DNA from: HGM04593 sp045631205
Lineage (GTDB): Bacteria; Bacteroidota; Bacteroidia; Bacteroidales; Bacteroidaceae
Direction: 5' to 3'
DNA length: 45,729 bases
Assembly (NCBI GenBank): GCA_045631205.1
Contig: JAZQUI010000009.1
Span: 1-45,729, forward strand
Shown piece after piece: positions 36,641 through 45,512 of the stretch (positions are counted from its first letter, which is position 1; the number at the start of each line of letters is the position of its first letter). The translations under genes and the position numbers were made by a program. A model generated the notes under the pieces. It ran no database searches, was not told the DNA's origin, and saw nothing but the letters and a program-made list of their open reading frames with translations.

Positions 36641-37819
36641 TTATTTTTGTTTCTTATATAGTTCGATAGCCTCTTTTGTGTTTATTTTTTTTCCGTCGAG
36701 GAAGGCAATGATGAATGCCTCTTTGAATTTTGTGGATATCTCCTTGCGCATTGCGGCAATTTTGTCATAGTTGCTACTTTCGCCGTATGTGTATTTGTAC
36801 ATTCCGTTTTCTTTGTAATAATCAGCTTTTACACCTTTAAGGCGTTTGTCATTGCTGCTGAGTTTATTGTCCGATGCAAGTATTTGTACCTTGAAAACAG
36901 GTTTTCCTTTTGTTGTGTTTGCTGCTGTTTTGCCCTTTGTTGCCGCAGATGTGGCAGTCGCGGGCTTTGTTACTTTTGTAGGTTTTGTGCTCTCTTTCGC
37001 TATTGCGTAACCATCAATTGCGCCGGTGTTTTTCTTATATGTCTGGTAGTAATTTGAAAAACCATCGAAGATACCCTGTGCAAGTGATTTTTGCCCGGCT
37101 TTCGAAGCTATGAACTTTTCTTCTGTCGGGTTGGAAATGAAACCAAGTTCCACAAGAATACTTGGCATAACAGTTTTGTGGAGTACAAGAAAACCTGCCG
37201 AAGATACTCCTCGGTTGTGTAGTTTGGTGCGGTTGACCATTCCTTTCTGCACGGCCTCGGCAAGAGCAATGCTCTTCTCCATATCGTGGCTGCGTATCAA
37301 TTCGAAAATTATGTAGCTTTCGCTTGAGTGCGGGTCGAAACCTTTGTAGGTCTGCTCAAAGTTGTCTTCGAGCAGAATTACCTCGTTCTCGTACATGGCC
37401 GCGGCTTTTGCTTCGGCATTACTGCCCGAACCAAGTGTAAAAGTCTCGCAACCAACAGCATTGCGCGATTTTGAGGCGTTGGAGTGTATCGAAATAAAGA
37501 GGTCGGCTTGTGCTTCGTTGGCGATAGTTGCGCGTTGTACAAGTGGAATCTTTACATCGGTTGTGCGGGTGAAAATAATTTTTACTTCGGGGTACTTCTC
37601 CTTGATCATTTCGGCCAAGGCTTTTGAAACGTTCATGTTTATTATTTTCTCCTTCGCTCTGCGTCCTAAAGCTCCGGGGTCGACACCACCGTGACCTGGG
37701 TCGATTACAAGCGTGAATGGCTTTTTCTTGTTCTTTTGTGCATAACAAGGACTGAGCACTGCCGTTCCTAAGAACAGCAGTGCCAGTAATATGTATATGT
37801 AATGTGTTGCTTTCTGCAC
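36641..37819 (-). CDS. N-acetylmuramoyl-L-alanine amidase with SPOR-like tail
   Basis: The 392-residue protein cleaves the bond between muramic acid and the stem peptide of peptidoglycan. It has a signal peptide (IYILLALLFLGTAVLSPCYA) and an amidase_3 domain (about 36-260) with VIDPGHGGVDPGA, ISIHSNASKSRN and ILVELGFISNPTEE. A Thr/Ala/Lys-rich linker (about 270-310) joins to a C-terminal part (about 313-392) that looks like a SPOR domain (FKVQILAS, YKYTYGESSNY), which would target division sites. Its ATG is only three bases past the leuB stop codon, so it is probably translated from the leucine transcript. Confidence 0.9.
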   Translation of the reverse strand: MQKATHYIYILLALLFLGTAVLSPCYAQKNKKKPFTLVIDPGHGGVDPGALGRRAKEKIINMNVSKALAEMIKEKYPEVKIIFTRTTDVKIPLVQRATIANEAQADLFISIHSNASKSRNAVGCETFTLGSGSNAEAKAAAMYENEVILLEDNFEQTYKGFDPHSSESYIIFELIRSHDMEKSIALAEAVQKGMVNRTKLHNRGVSSAGFLVLHKTVMPSILVELGFISNPTEEKFIASKAGQKSLAQGIFDGFSNYYQTYKKNTGAIDGYAIAKESTKPTKVTKPATATSAATKGKTAANTTKGKPVFKVQILASDNKLSSNDKRLKGVKADYYKENGMYKYTYGESSNYDKIAAMRKEISTKFKEAFIIAFLDGKKINTKEAIELYKKQK

Positions 37820-37822
37820 TTG

Positions 37823-38896
37823 TTATTTGTTGTTGATGTAATTTACAATCCACTCACCAACCTCTTTTGTGCCATACTCCTTGCCATCCTCAACTTGAAT
37901 ATCCGGTGTTCTTACGTTAGCCTCCATAGATGCGTTAACGGCATCGCGTATGAGCTTGCCCTCTTCCATAAGGCCGAAAGCATACTCGAACATCATTGCT
38001 GCCGAGAGAATGGTAGCAAGGGGGTTCGCAATGTTTTTGCCTGCGGCTTGAGGCCAAGATCCGTGTATCGGCTCAAAGAGTGATGTGTGTACACCCACTG
38101 ATGCAGAGGGAAGGAGTCCCAATGAACCGGTGATTACCGAGCCTTCGTCGGTGAGTATGTCACCGAACATATTTTCGGTTACCATAACATCGAACGATGT
38201 GGGCCACTGTATAAGGCGCATTGCGGCATTGTCTACAAACATAAATTCTGTCTCAACCTCGGGGTATTGTGTCGAAATCTCTTTTGCAACTTCGCGCCAC
38301 AAACGCGATGTTGCAAGCACATTGGCCTTGTCAATCACGGTTACCTTTTTGTTGCGTTTCATTGCATACTCGTAAGCGAGTTTTACAATACGCTCAATCT
38401 CTTCGCGTGAATATACACAAGTGTCGTATGCTACGTTGCCGTCTTCGCTACGGCCTTGGGGGCGTCCAAAGTATAGACCGCCGGTAAGTTCGCGAATGCA
38501 CATAAAGTCGGTGCCTTTTACAATGTCGGTGCGTAAGGGCGATTTGTCAATAAGTGCTTCAAAAGTGGTTACGGGGCGAAGGTTGGCGTAAAGGCCCAGT
38601 TTCTTGCGCATTGCAAGCAATCCTTGTTCAGGGCGTACTTTTGCGTTGGGGTTATTGTCGAAACGCAGGTCGCCAACAGCACCAAAGAGTACCGCATCGC
38701 TCTGCATACAAAGTTCGTGTGTTTCGTCGGGGTAGGGGTTGCCTGTCGCGTCTATCGCGCACGCACCCACAAGTCCTGTCTTGTAGTTGAGTGTGTGTCC
38801 GAATTTGTTGCAAACAGCCTTTGTTACTTCAAGTGCTTGTGCCACGATTTCGGGGCCAATGCCATCGCCCGGCAATACTGCTATATTGAAATTCAT
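37823..38896 (-). CDS. leuB: 3-isopropylmalate dehydrogenase
   Basis: The 357-residue enzyme oxidises and decarboxylates 3-isopropylmalate to 4-methyl-2-oxopentanoate using NAD, the third step of leucine synthesis. It starts with the nucleotide-fold strand NIAVLPGDGIGPEI. Substrate-site Arg/Lys motifs include VRPEQGLLAMRK, CIRELTGGLYFGRP and IDKANVLATSRLW, and the C-terminal metal motif is MVTENMFGDILTDEGS. Length is normal. It is the last gene of the leuACDB set, 40 bases after leuD, and is followed immediately by the amidase gene. Confidence 0.96.
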   Translation of the reverse strand: MNFNIAVLPGDGIGPEIVAQALEVTKAVCNKFGHTLNYKTGLVGACAIDATGNPYPDETHELCMQSDAVLFGAVGDLRFDNNPNAKVRPEQGLLAMRKKLGLYANLRPVTTFEALIDKSPLRTDIVKGTDFMCIRELTGGLYFGRPQGRSEDGNVAYDTCVYSREEIERIVKLAYEYAMKRNKKVTVIDKANVLATSRLWREVAKEISTQYPEVETEFMFVDNAAMRLIQWPTSFDVMVTENMFGDILTDEGSVITGSLGLLPSASVGVHTSLFEPIHGSWPQAAGKNIANPLATILSAAMMFEYAFGLMEEGKLIRDAVNASMEANVRTPDIQVEDGKEYGTKEVGEWIVNYINNK

Positions 38897-38936
38897 TGTA
38901 ATCTCTTTTTTGAGTTGTTTAATCTGTTTTGTCTAT

Positions 38937-39527
38937 TCACGCTTTTTTCTCCCACGCTTCAATCTTGTCCTTGTTGCTGAGCAGGAAGTCGATATCGTCG
39001 AGTCCGTTCATAAGACAATGTTTCTTGTAGCCGTTTATCTCGAACTTCTCGCTCTTGCCTGTTGCGTTGTTGGTGATTGTCTGCTCGGGGAGGTTTACCG
39101 TAACCTGTGTTGCAGGGTTCTCCTTGATGCTTGCAAAAAGTTCTTTCAGGAACTCTTCACTCACAACTACGGGCAATACAAAATTGTTGAGTTCGTTGTT
39201 CTTGTGAATGTCGGCAAAGAAACTCGATACCACAACACGGAAACCATAGTCGGCAATGGCCCAGGCAGCGTGTTCGCGGCTTGAACCGCAACCGAAGTTC
39301 TTGCCTGCAACAAGAATTTTGCCGCTGTATGTGGGGTCGTTCATTACGAAACTGTCAATTTTGTTTCCTTCTTTGTCGAAACGCCAGTCGCGGAACAGGT
39401 AATCGCCAAATCCTTCGCGGGTAGTTGCTTTCAGGAAGCGTGCGGGCACAATCTGGTCGGTATCAATGTTCTCGAGCGGCAAGGGTATGCAGCTATCGGT
39501 AATTATGTTGAATTTTTCTTTTTTCAT
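38937..39527 (-). CDS. leuD: 3-isopropylmalate dehydratase small subunit
   Basis: The 196-residue protein is the swivelling subunit of isopropylmalate isomerase. It works with LeuC to interconvert 2- and 3-isopropylmalate. Key marks are the start CIPLPLENIDTDQIVPARFL and the conserved GKNFGCGSSREHAAWAI, which forms part of the active site. Length is usual for the bacterial LeuD. It lies 19 bases after leuC on the same strand. Confidence 0.96.
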   Translation of the reverse strand: MKKEKFNIITDSCIPLPLENIDTDQIVPARFLKATTREGFGDYLFRDWRFDKEGNKIDSFVMNDPTYSGKILVAGKNFGCGSSREHAAWAIADYGFRVVVSSFFADIHKNNELNNFVLPVVVSEEFLKELFASIKENPATQVTVNLPEQTITNNATGKSEKFEINGYKKHCLMNGLDDIDFLLSNKDKIEAWEKKA

Positions 39528-39546
39528 CGTTTCTGGCTTTTCGTTG

Positions 39547-40941
39547 TTAAAGCATTTCGCGTGGGTCGGTAATCTTGCCTGTTACGGCTGCGGCAGCAGC
39601 AACGTAGGGGCTTGCAAGAATGGTGTGCGAGCCGGGGCCCTGGCGTCCTTCGAAGTTTCTGTTGCTTGTCGATACGCAATATTTTCCGGCGGGTACTTTA
39701 TCCTCGTTCATGGCAAGGCATGCCGAACAGCCCGGTTCGCGTATTTCGAACCCGGCTTCGGCAAGAATCTTGTCAATGCCTTCGGCTTCAATCTGTCGTG
39801 CCACGCTCCAAGAACCGGGTACAAGCCAGGCGGTAACGCAGTCGGCCTTCTTTTTGCCTTTTACAATCTGTGCAAAGGCGCGGAAGTCCTCAATGCGACC
39901 ATTGGTGCAACTGCCAACAAATACATAGTCGATATCGTGTCCAAGCAGTGACTGTCCGGGTGCGAACTTCATATATTCAAGTGATTTGAGGAACGACTCG
40001 CGGCCAGCATCATCTATGGTGTCGGCAGTGGGTATGTTCTCGGTTATGCCGATACCCATACCGGGGTTTGTTCCATAGGTTATGCGAGGCTCAATATCTT
40101 CGGCACGGAATGTGTATTCTTTGTCAAACACTGCATCGCCTTCACTTTTGAGTGTCTTCCAGTAGGCAACGGCTTTTTCCCACTCTTCGCCTTTGGGAGC
40201 GTAGGGGCGGCCTTTGATATACTCGAATGTTATTTCGTCGGGGGCAACCATACCACCGCGTGCGCCCATCTCAATAGAGAGGTTACACAAGGTAAGGCGG
40301 CTCTCCATGCTTAACGAACGTATAGCCTCGCCTGCGTACTCCACAAAATAGCCGGTAGCACCGCTTGTTGTCATCTGCGACATAATGTAGAGGGCTACAT
40401 CCTTTGCTGTGACGCCTTTGCCCAACTTACCTTCAACGCTTATGCGCATAGCCTTGGGCTTTTGCTGCAAGATACACTGCGATGCCATAACCATACCAAC
40501 CTCGCTTGTACCGATACCGAAGGCGATGGCACCCATCGCGCCGTGTGTCGAAGTGTGTGAGTCGCCACACACAATTGTCATACCGGGGAGTGTGAGTCCT
40601 TGCTCGGGGCCAACAACGTGAATAATACCGTTGTTGGGGTGTTTTATTCCCCAGTACGAAAGACCGAACTGAGCAGCGTTCTTTGTGAGTGTGTCCACCT
40701 GGTTACGCGATACGCTGTCGGCAATGGGCTTGTCCTGGTCCTTAGTGGGTATGTTGTGGTCGGGCATACAGAAAATCTTCTCGGGGCGTAGGCACCCGAT
40801 ACCTCTGTTGCGCAACTCGTCAAAAGCTTGTGGCGATGTTACCTCGTGGCAATACAAGCGGTCTATGTATAGCTGTGTGGGGCCGTCTTCCACTTTCTGT
40901 ACGACGTGGGCGTCCCATATCTTGTCGAATAATGTATTCAT
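39547..40941 (-). CDS. leuC: 3-isopropylmalate dehydratase large subunit
   Basis: The 464-residue aconitase-family subunit carries a 4Fe-4S cluster and the main active site of isopropylmalate isomerase. Visible marks are VCGDSHTSTHGAMGAIAFGIG (cut here: CGDSHTSTHGAMGA), VGSCTNGRIEDF with the first cluster Cys, and the later EPGCSACLAMN with the other two. It lies 11 bases downstream of leuA and 19 bases before leuD. Length is normal for LeuC. Confidence 0.96.
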   Translation of the reverse strand: MNTLFDKIWDAHVVQKVEDGPTQLYIDRLYCHEVTSPQAFDELRNRGIGCLRPEKIFCMPDHNIPTKDQDKPIADSVSRNQVDTLTKNAAQFGLSYWGIKHPNNGIIHVVGPEQGLTLPGMTIVCGDSHTSTHGAMGAIAFGIGTSEVGMVMASQCILQQKPKAMRISVEGKLGKGVTAKDVALYIMSQMTTSGATGYFVEYAGEAIRSLSMESRLTLCNLSIEMGARGGMVAPDEITFEYIKGRPYAPKGEEWEKAVAYWKTLKSEGDAVFDKEYTFRAEDIEPRITYGTNPGMGIGITENIPTADTIDDAGRESFLKSLEYMKFAPGQSLLGHDIDYVFVGSCTNGRIEDFRAFAQIVKGKKKADCVTAWLVPGSWSVARQIEAEGIDKILAEAGFEIREPGCSACLAMNEDKVPAGKYCVSTSNRNFEGRQGPGSHTILASPYVAAAAAVTGKITDPREML

Positions 40942-40952
40942 TTCCTACGTTG

Positions 40953-42449
40953 TTATTCGTTGAATTTGTTTATACAGTCGATGTATGCCTCAACCGATGC
41001 ACTTACGATATCGGTATTTGCACCGAAACCATAGTACAAACGGTCGTTGTACTCAACCTGCATATGTACTTTACCCATGTCGTCACTTCCCTTGCTAATA
41101 GCTTGTATAGTGAACTCTTTGAGTATCATTTCGCGACGAATAATATTCTTGAGTGCCTTGATGGCAGCATCCACGGGACCATTACCTGTTGATGCGCTCT
41201 CGAACAACTCGCCTGCAATGCGCAAACCGATGCTTGCCACAGAGCGTGTGTTGAGGCCTGTGGTAACCTGCAAGTAGTCGAGCTTGATGCCTTTGTTGTT
41301 GCTGCGCTCGGCACCGGCGAGTACCAGGATATCGTCGTCGTTAACCTCTTTCTTCTTGTCGGCGAGGCGCAGGAACTGCTCGTAAACCTCGTTCAAACGG
41401 TCATCTTCGAGAGTTACACCCAACACGCTCAAGCGATATTTGAGGGCGGCGCGGCCACTGCGTGCGGTGAGCACGATAGAGTTGTCGTCGATACCCACAT
41501 CCTTGGGGTTCATAATCTCGTATGTGCTTACATCTTTGAGCACACCGTCCTGGTGTATGCCCGAAGAGTGTGCAAACGCGTTGCGTCCCACAATAGCCTT
41601 GTTTGCCTGTACGGGCATATTCATAAGGCTCGAAATCATACGGCTGGTGGGGAATATCTTCTGTGTATTGATATTTGTCTCCACGTTGAGAGTGGGGTGA
41701 CATTTTGTAATCATCACAATCTCCTCGAGCGATGTGTTACCGGCTCTCTCGCCAATACCGTTCATTGTAACCTCTACCTGGCGCGCACCGTTCATCACAC
41801 CCGAAAGTGTGTTGGCTGTTGCCATACCCAGGTCGTTGTGGCAGTGTGTTGAAATGGTAGCTTTGTGTATGCCATCGACATGCTCCATGAGGTATTTGAT
41901 TTTTGCTCCATACTCAGAGGGAAGGCAATAACCTGTAGTATCGGGGATGTTTACCACGGTTGCACCGGCCTTGATTACAGCCTCCACCACGCGGGCGAGG
42001 TACTCGTTGTCGGTACGGCCTGCATCCTCGGCATAGAACTCGATATCTTCAACAAAGCGTTTTGCATACTTTACAGCTGCAACAGCACGCTCGATAATCT
42101 CCTCGCGTGTAGAGCGGAATTTGTATTGTATGTGAGAATCGGATGTTCCGATACCGGTGTGGATTCGTTTGTGCTTTGCATAACGTAATGCGTCAACTGC
42201 AACATCAATATCTTTCTCTACGCCACGTGTAAGGGCGCAGATAGTGGGCCATGTAACGGCTTTTGAAATTTCGATAACTGAATTGAAGTCTCCGGGGCTT
42301 GAAATGGGGAAACCGGCCTCGATGACATCAACGCCGAGCATTTCCAATTGCTTTGCCACCTGGATTTTCTCGACTGTGTTCAATTGGCAACCGGGAACTT
42401 GTTCTCCGTCGCGCAATGTGGTGTCAAAAATAAATAATCTATCACTCAT
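40953..42449 (-). CDS. leuA: 2-isopropylmalate synthase
   Basis: The 498-residue enzyme condenses acetyl-CoA with 2-oxoisovalerate, the committed step of leucine synthesis. The catalytic TIM barrel opens with FDTTLRDGEQVPGC (metal and catalytic residues) and carries STHCHNDLGMA, with the two His metal ligands, near residue 200. A linker follows, and the C-terminal part (about 365-498) is the LeuA regulatory domain that senses leucine. A homocitrate or citramalate synthase is the alternative, but the next genes leuC, leuD and leuB favour LeuA. It begins the operon; a -7 box is at 42537-42544. Confidence 0.95.
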   Translation of the reverse strand: MSDRLFIFDTTLRDGEQVPGCQLNTVEKIQVAKQLEMLGVDVIEAGFPISSPGDFNSVIEISKAVTWPTICALTRGVEKDIDVAVDALRYAKHKRIHTGIGTSDSHIQYKFRSTREEIIERAVAAVKYAKRFVEDIEFYAEDAGRTDNEYLARVVEAVIKAGATVVNIPDTTGYCLPSEYGAKIKYLMEHVDGIHKATISTHCHNDLGMATANTLSGVMNGARQVEVTMNGIGERAGNTSLEEIVMITKCHPTLNVETNINTQKIFPTSRMISSLMNMPVQANKAIVGRNAFAHSSGIHQDGVLKDVSTYEIMNPKDVGIDDNSIVLTARSGRAALKYRLSVLGVTLEDDRLNEVYEQFLRLADKKKEVNDDDILVLAGAERSNNKGIKLDYLQVTTGLNTRSVASIGLRIAGELFESASTGNGPVDAAIKALKNIIRREMILKEFTIQAISKGSDDMGKVHMQVEYNDRLYYGFGANTDIVSASVEAYIDCINKFNE

Positions 42450-42474
42450 AGTTGTAATTTTTTAAGGTTAGTGT

Positions 42475-42527
42475 GTACCCACTGTTTTTTCCAAACTTTA
42501 TTAGGCGTGTAGGGTACTATGCGCCTA
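42475..42527 (-). promoter_or_regulatory. leuA leader with two competing stem-loops
   Basis: Between the predicted transcript start (near 42531) and the leuA ATG, the minus-strand RNA can form a hairpin pairing TAGGCG (42527-42522) with CGCCTA (42507-42502). The loop side of this hairpin holds GTACCC (42517-42512), which can pair instead with GGGTAC (42480-42475). The two pairings exclude each other in part, as in leader control. No leucine-rich leader peptide is visible. Confidence 0.4.
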
Positions 42528-42536
42528 TCTAATCTG

Positions 42537-42544
42537 CAAAAATA
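42537..42544 (-). promoter_or_regulatory. -7 box of the leuA operon promoter
   Basis: The minus strand reads TATTTTTG, matching TAnnTTTG, 88 bases before the leuA start. No -33 TTTG is visible at 19 to 21 bases. Confidence 0.5.
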
Positions 42545-42616
42545 ATCGTTTTATTTTATAAAACTAAAAAAATAGCACTCTATTTCATGGTTTCTTTATC
42601 AATATCTTAAAAAATA

Positions 42617-42653
42617 CGCCACATATATGACAAAATGCATTTTAAGTGTGGCG
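42617..42653. promoter_or_regulatory. nested inverted repeat between leuA and malQ
   Basis: CGCCACA (42617-42623) pairs with TGTGGCG (42647-42653), and inside lies the 12-base palindrome AAAATGCATTTT (42632-42643). Its place upstream of both divergent genes, away from any gene end, fits an operator better than a terminator. Just downstream, TATTTTCG at 42670-42677 is a one-mismatch -7 box for malQ. Confidence 0.4.
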
Positions 42654-42710
42654 GGATAAGATTTTTTTGTATTTTCGCGGGTCTAATAATGAAAAATCAC
42701 TTTATATATA

Positions 42711-45395
42711 ATGAAATCTATTATTCTGAATATAAGCTATCACGCCGAAGAGGGTTGTGCGATGCAGGCTGTTTGCAAGCCTGTGGGCGGAGCCTTGGAG
42801 CAGGAGTTTACGGTTGATATGTGCAATGCCGGTGGAGATGTTTGGAGCGCATCTTTCGAACTTCCATCAGACGTTTCTTTCTTGAACTACGGTTATCGTC
42901 TTGTGCGTTCTGGAAAAACCGCCCGTAATGAGTGGGCTGTAACTCCTCATAAACTGGCGCTCAATTGTGTAAACAATTCATATTACGTGAGCGATATGTG
43001 GCTCGACTCTCCTGTGGGTAACTACACACAGACCAACTTGTTCCGCTTTTTCAGCAAACAAGCCTCTGTGCCCGAGGAACTTTCGGTCAATTGGTACAAT
43101 CGCAGCCTCACGATCACACTCTATGCAATGGGTGTTGGTGAGGGCGAGAGCCTTTGCGTGTGTGGCGATGTGTCGCAGTTGGGTTGTTGGCAGCCCGATG
43201 CTGCACCTCAATTGCAGCAGGTGGAGCCTAATCTTTGGAGTGTTACAATAGATGCCGAGGAATTGGCGGGTAACTGCATACAACTGAAATTTATTAAAAA
43301 AGATACCGAGGGTAATGTCCTGTGGGAAGAGGGCGAGAACCGATATATGACATTGCCTGCCTGCGAAAGCTCGCTTGCTTGTTCCTTTACTCTCCCTCAC
43401 GTTGTTTTTCCCTCAAAGGATATCCGTTTGGCAGGTACCGTTATCCCACTTTTCTCAATTCGTTCACAGAAAGGGTGGGGTGTAGGTGATTTTGGCGGTA
43501 TAAGGCTCATGGCTGAATGGTTGCGTGCCACCGGGCAGAACATTTTGCAGTTGTTGCCGCTTAACGATACCACAATTTTTGGTAGCGACGACGATTCTTA
43601 CCCTTATAACTGTGTTTCCGTATATGCTCTTAACCCCATTTATATGGATATGTCTGCTTTGCCACGTTTGGGTAGCGAAAAGAGCAATAAATACTATGAG
43701 GTTCACAGAATGAAACTGAATGAGGCTCCTGCTGTGAACTATTCGCTTGTCTATGCGCTGAAAATGAAATATCTGCGCGACCTTTTTGCCGAGCAAGGCC
43801 ACGAAATGCTTGCCGACGAGGGTTATCGTGCTTTTGTGGAGGAGCAGAAGCAGTGGTTGCGCCCTTATGCAATGTTCCGTTTCCTCACAGCCCGTTTGCA
43901 CAGTTGCATTTGGGATTGGGGTAAATATCGCTATTGCGACGAAAATACAGAATCAATGTTGCTTGCCGAGTATCCCGAGGCTACGCGTGAAATAGATTTC
44001 TACTCACTTGTACAATATATCCTTTACAAACAGTTGAGCGATGCGCATAACTATGCAAACTCAATAGGCATTGCCTTGAAAGGTGATATTCCCATTGGTG
44101 TTGCACCTAATGGCGTTGATGTGTGGTGCGAGCGTGAGCAGTTCAATCTTGAAGTGTCGGCCGGAGCGCCGCCCGATATGTTTGCTGCCGACGGGCAGAA
44201 TTGGGGCTTCCCCACATACAATTGGGATGTTATGGCGCAGGATGGATATGCTTGGTGGCGCCGTCGTCTGCAATATATGTCGCGTTTCTTCGATGCCTAT
44301 CGCATAGACCACGTTCTTGGTTTCTTCCGCATTTGGGAGATTCCCCACACTGCTATCAGCGGTCTTTCGGGTTCTTTCTCTCCCAACAAACCTTATACAA
44401 AAGATGAACTTTTGACCGAAGGTTTCGAACTTGGTGAGTGTCACTTGCGTCCTTATATAACAAAGGAGCGTTTGGCCGAACTCTTCCCCCGCCGTGTGAA
44501 GTATGTTGTCGATCGTTTCTTCGACTTGTTGCCCGATGGAACATACGCATTTAAAGGACATATAAACAGCGCTTCGGCTCTTGCCTATGAAATCTATGAT
44601 AAGTGTAGCAAGGCTTTTCCCGAGGATATGAAAAAGGCCCTGTTGCGTCTTTTTGGAAGTGTGCTCTTTATTCACGATTTAAAAGAGGAACAGAGTTTTG
44701 TACCTCGTATTCTTGGAAGTGATACCGAGGCATATACACAACTCTCACAGACGCAGCGTATTGCTTATAATCGAATTTATGAGGATTATTTCTATAATCG
44801 TCACACAATGCATTGGTTCGAGGAGGGTATGCGCAAACTTGCGCCGGTGCTGCAATCGACCACAATGACCGCCTGTGGCGAGGATTTGGGTATGATACCC
44901 GCTTGTGTACCTTGGGTTATGAAGAATTTGCAAATACTTTCACTTGAAATTCAGCGTATGCCAAAGTTGTATGGTGAAACCTTTGCCCGCCCCGAGTGTT
45001 ACCCTTACCTGTCTGTTGCAACTCCTTCAACCCACGATATGAGTACTTTGCGTGGTTGGTGGCGCGAGGATAAAGCCCTTTCGGCTCAGTTCTATAATCG
45101 TGTGCTTGGCTTCGACGGTGAAGCTCCTGAGGAAATGAGCGGCCTTGTGGCACGTGCTATAATAGCACAGCATCTGCACTCTCCCGCAGCTTTTGCGCTT
45201 TTTGCTTGGCAGGATTTGATGGCTATGGATGAGCGTTTGCGCCTTGACGACCCTGATGCCGAGCGTATAAATGTTCCATCGAACCGTAATCACATGTGGA
45301 ATTATCGTATGCATATATCTGTTGAGGATATGATGAACGAGCGTGCTTTCAATGATGCGCTTCTTGCAATGATTACAGATGCCGGCCGTGGGTAG
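42711..45395 (+). CDS. malQ: 4-alpha-glucanotransferase with N-terminal CBM20 domains
   Basis: The 894-residue GH77 enzyme moves alpha-1,4-glucan segments between maltooligosaccharides and serves starch, maltose or glycogen use. The N-terminal part (1 to about 235) holds two CBM20-like starch-binding modules (WSASFELPSDVSFLNYGYRL; VCGDVSQLGCWQPD). The catalytic barrel follows, with GDIPIGVAPNGVDVW, YRIDHVLGFFRIW (likely nucleophile Asp533), GEDLGMIP (acid/base Glu724) and STHDMSTLRGWW (Asp776). This long, plant-DPE2-like layout is usual in Bacteroidales. There is no signal peptide, so it acts in the cytoplasm. It is divergent from leuA and ends at the terminator at 45457. Confidence 0.94.
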   Translation: MKSIILNISYHAEEGCAMQAVCKPVGGALEQEFTVDMCNAGGDVWSASFELPSDVSFLNYGYRLVRSGKTARNEWAVTPHKLALNCVNNSYYVSDMWLDSPVGNYTQTNLFRFFSKQASVPEELSVNWYNRSLTITLYAMGVGEGESLCVCGDVSQLGCWQPDAAPQLQQVEPNLWSVTIDAEELAGNCIQLKFIKKDTEGNVLWEEGENRYMTLPACESSLACSFTLPHVVFPSKDIRLAGTVIPLFSIRSQKGWGVGDFGGIRLMAEWLRATGQNILQLLPLNDTTIFGSDDDSYPYNCVSVYALNPIYMDMSALPRLGSEKSNKYYEVHRMKLNEAPAVNYSLVYALKMKYLRDLFAEQGHEMLADEGYRAFVEEQKQWLRPYAMFRFLTARLHSCIWDWGKYRYCDENTESMLLAEYPEATREIDFYSLVQYILYKQLSDAHNYANSIGIALKGDIPIGVAPNGVDVWCEREQFNLEVSAGAPPDMFAADGQNWGFPTYNWDVMAQDGYAWWRRRLQYMSRFFDAYRIDHVLGFFRIWEIPHTAISGLSGSFSPNKPYTKDELLTEGFELGECHLRPYITKERLAELFPRRVKYVVDRFFDLLPDGTYAFKGHINSASALAYEIYDKCSKAFPEDMKKALLRLFGSVLFIHDLKEEQSFVPRILGSDTEAYTQLSQTQRIAYNRIYEDYFYNRHTMHWFEEGMRKLAPVLQSTTMTACGEDLGMIPACVPWVMKNLQILSLEIQRMPKLYGETFARPECYPYLSVATPSTHDMSTLRGWWREDKALSAQFYNRVLGFDGEAPEEMSGLVARAIIAQHLHSPAAFALFAWQDLMAMDERLRLDDPDAERINVPSNRNHMWNYRMHISVEDMMNERAFNDALLAMITDAGRG

Positions 45396-45456
45396 TCAAC
45401 TTGTGTTGGAAATCCAATCGGGTGTACTTTGAAAGCCATTTCAATGGTACAAAAAT

Positions 45457-45488
45457 AAAACGAGAACGACAGCTGTCGTTCTCGTTTT
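45457..45488. terminator. bidirectional terminator after malQ
   Basis: A perfect 32-base palindrome (45457-45472 with 45473-45488) is flanked by A and T runs on the two sides. It lies between malQ and the converging gene at the right edge. Confidence 0.85.
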
Positions 45489-45512
45489 TCGTTTTACCAA
45501 TTGTCGCGTATA

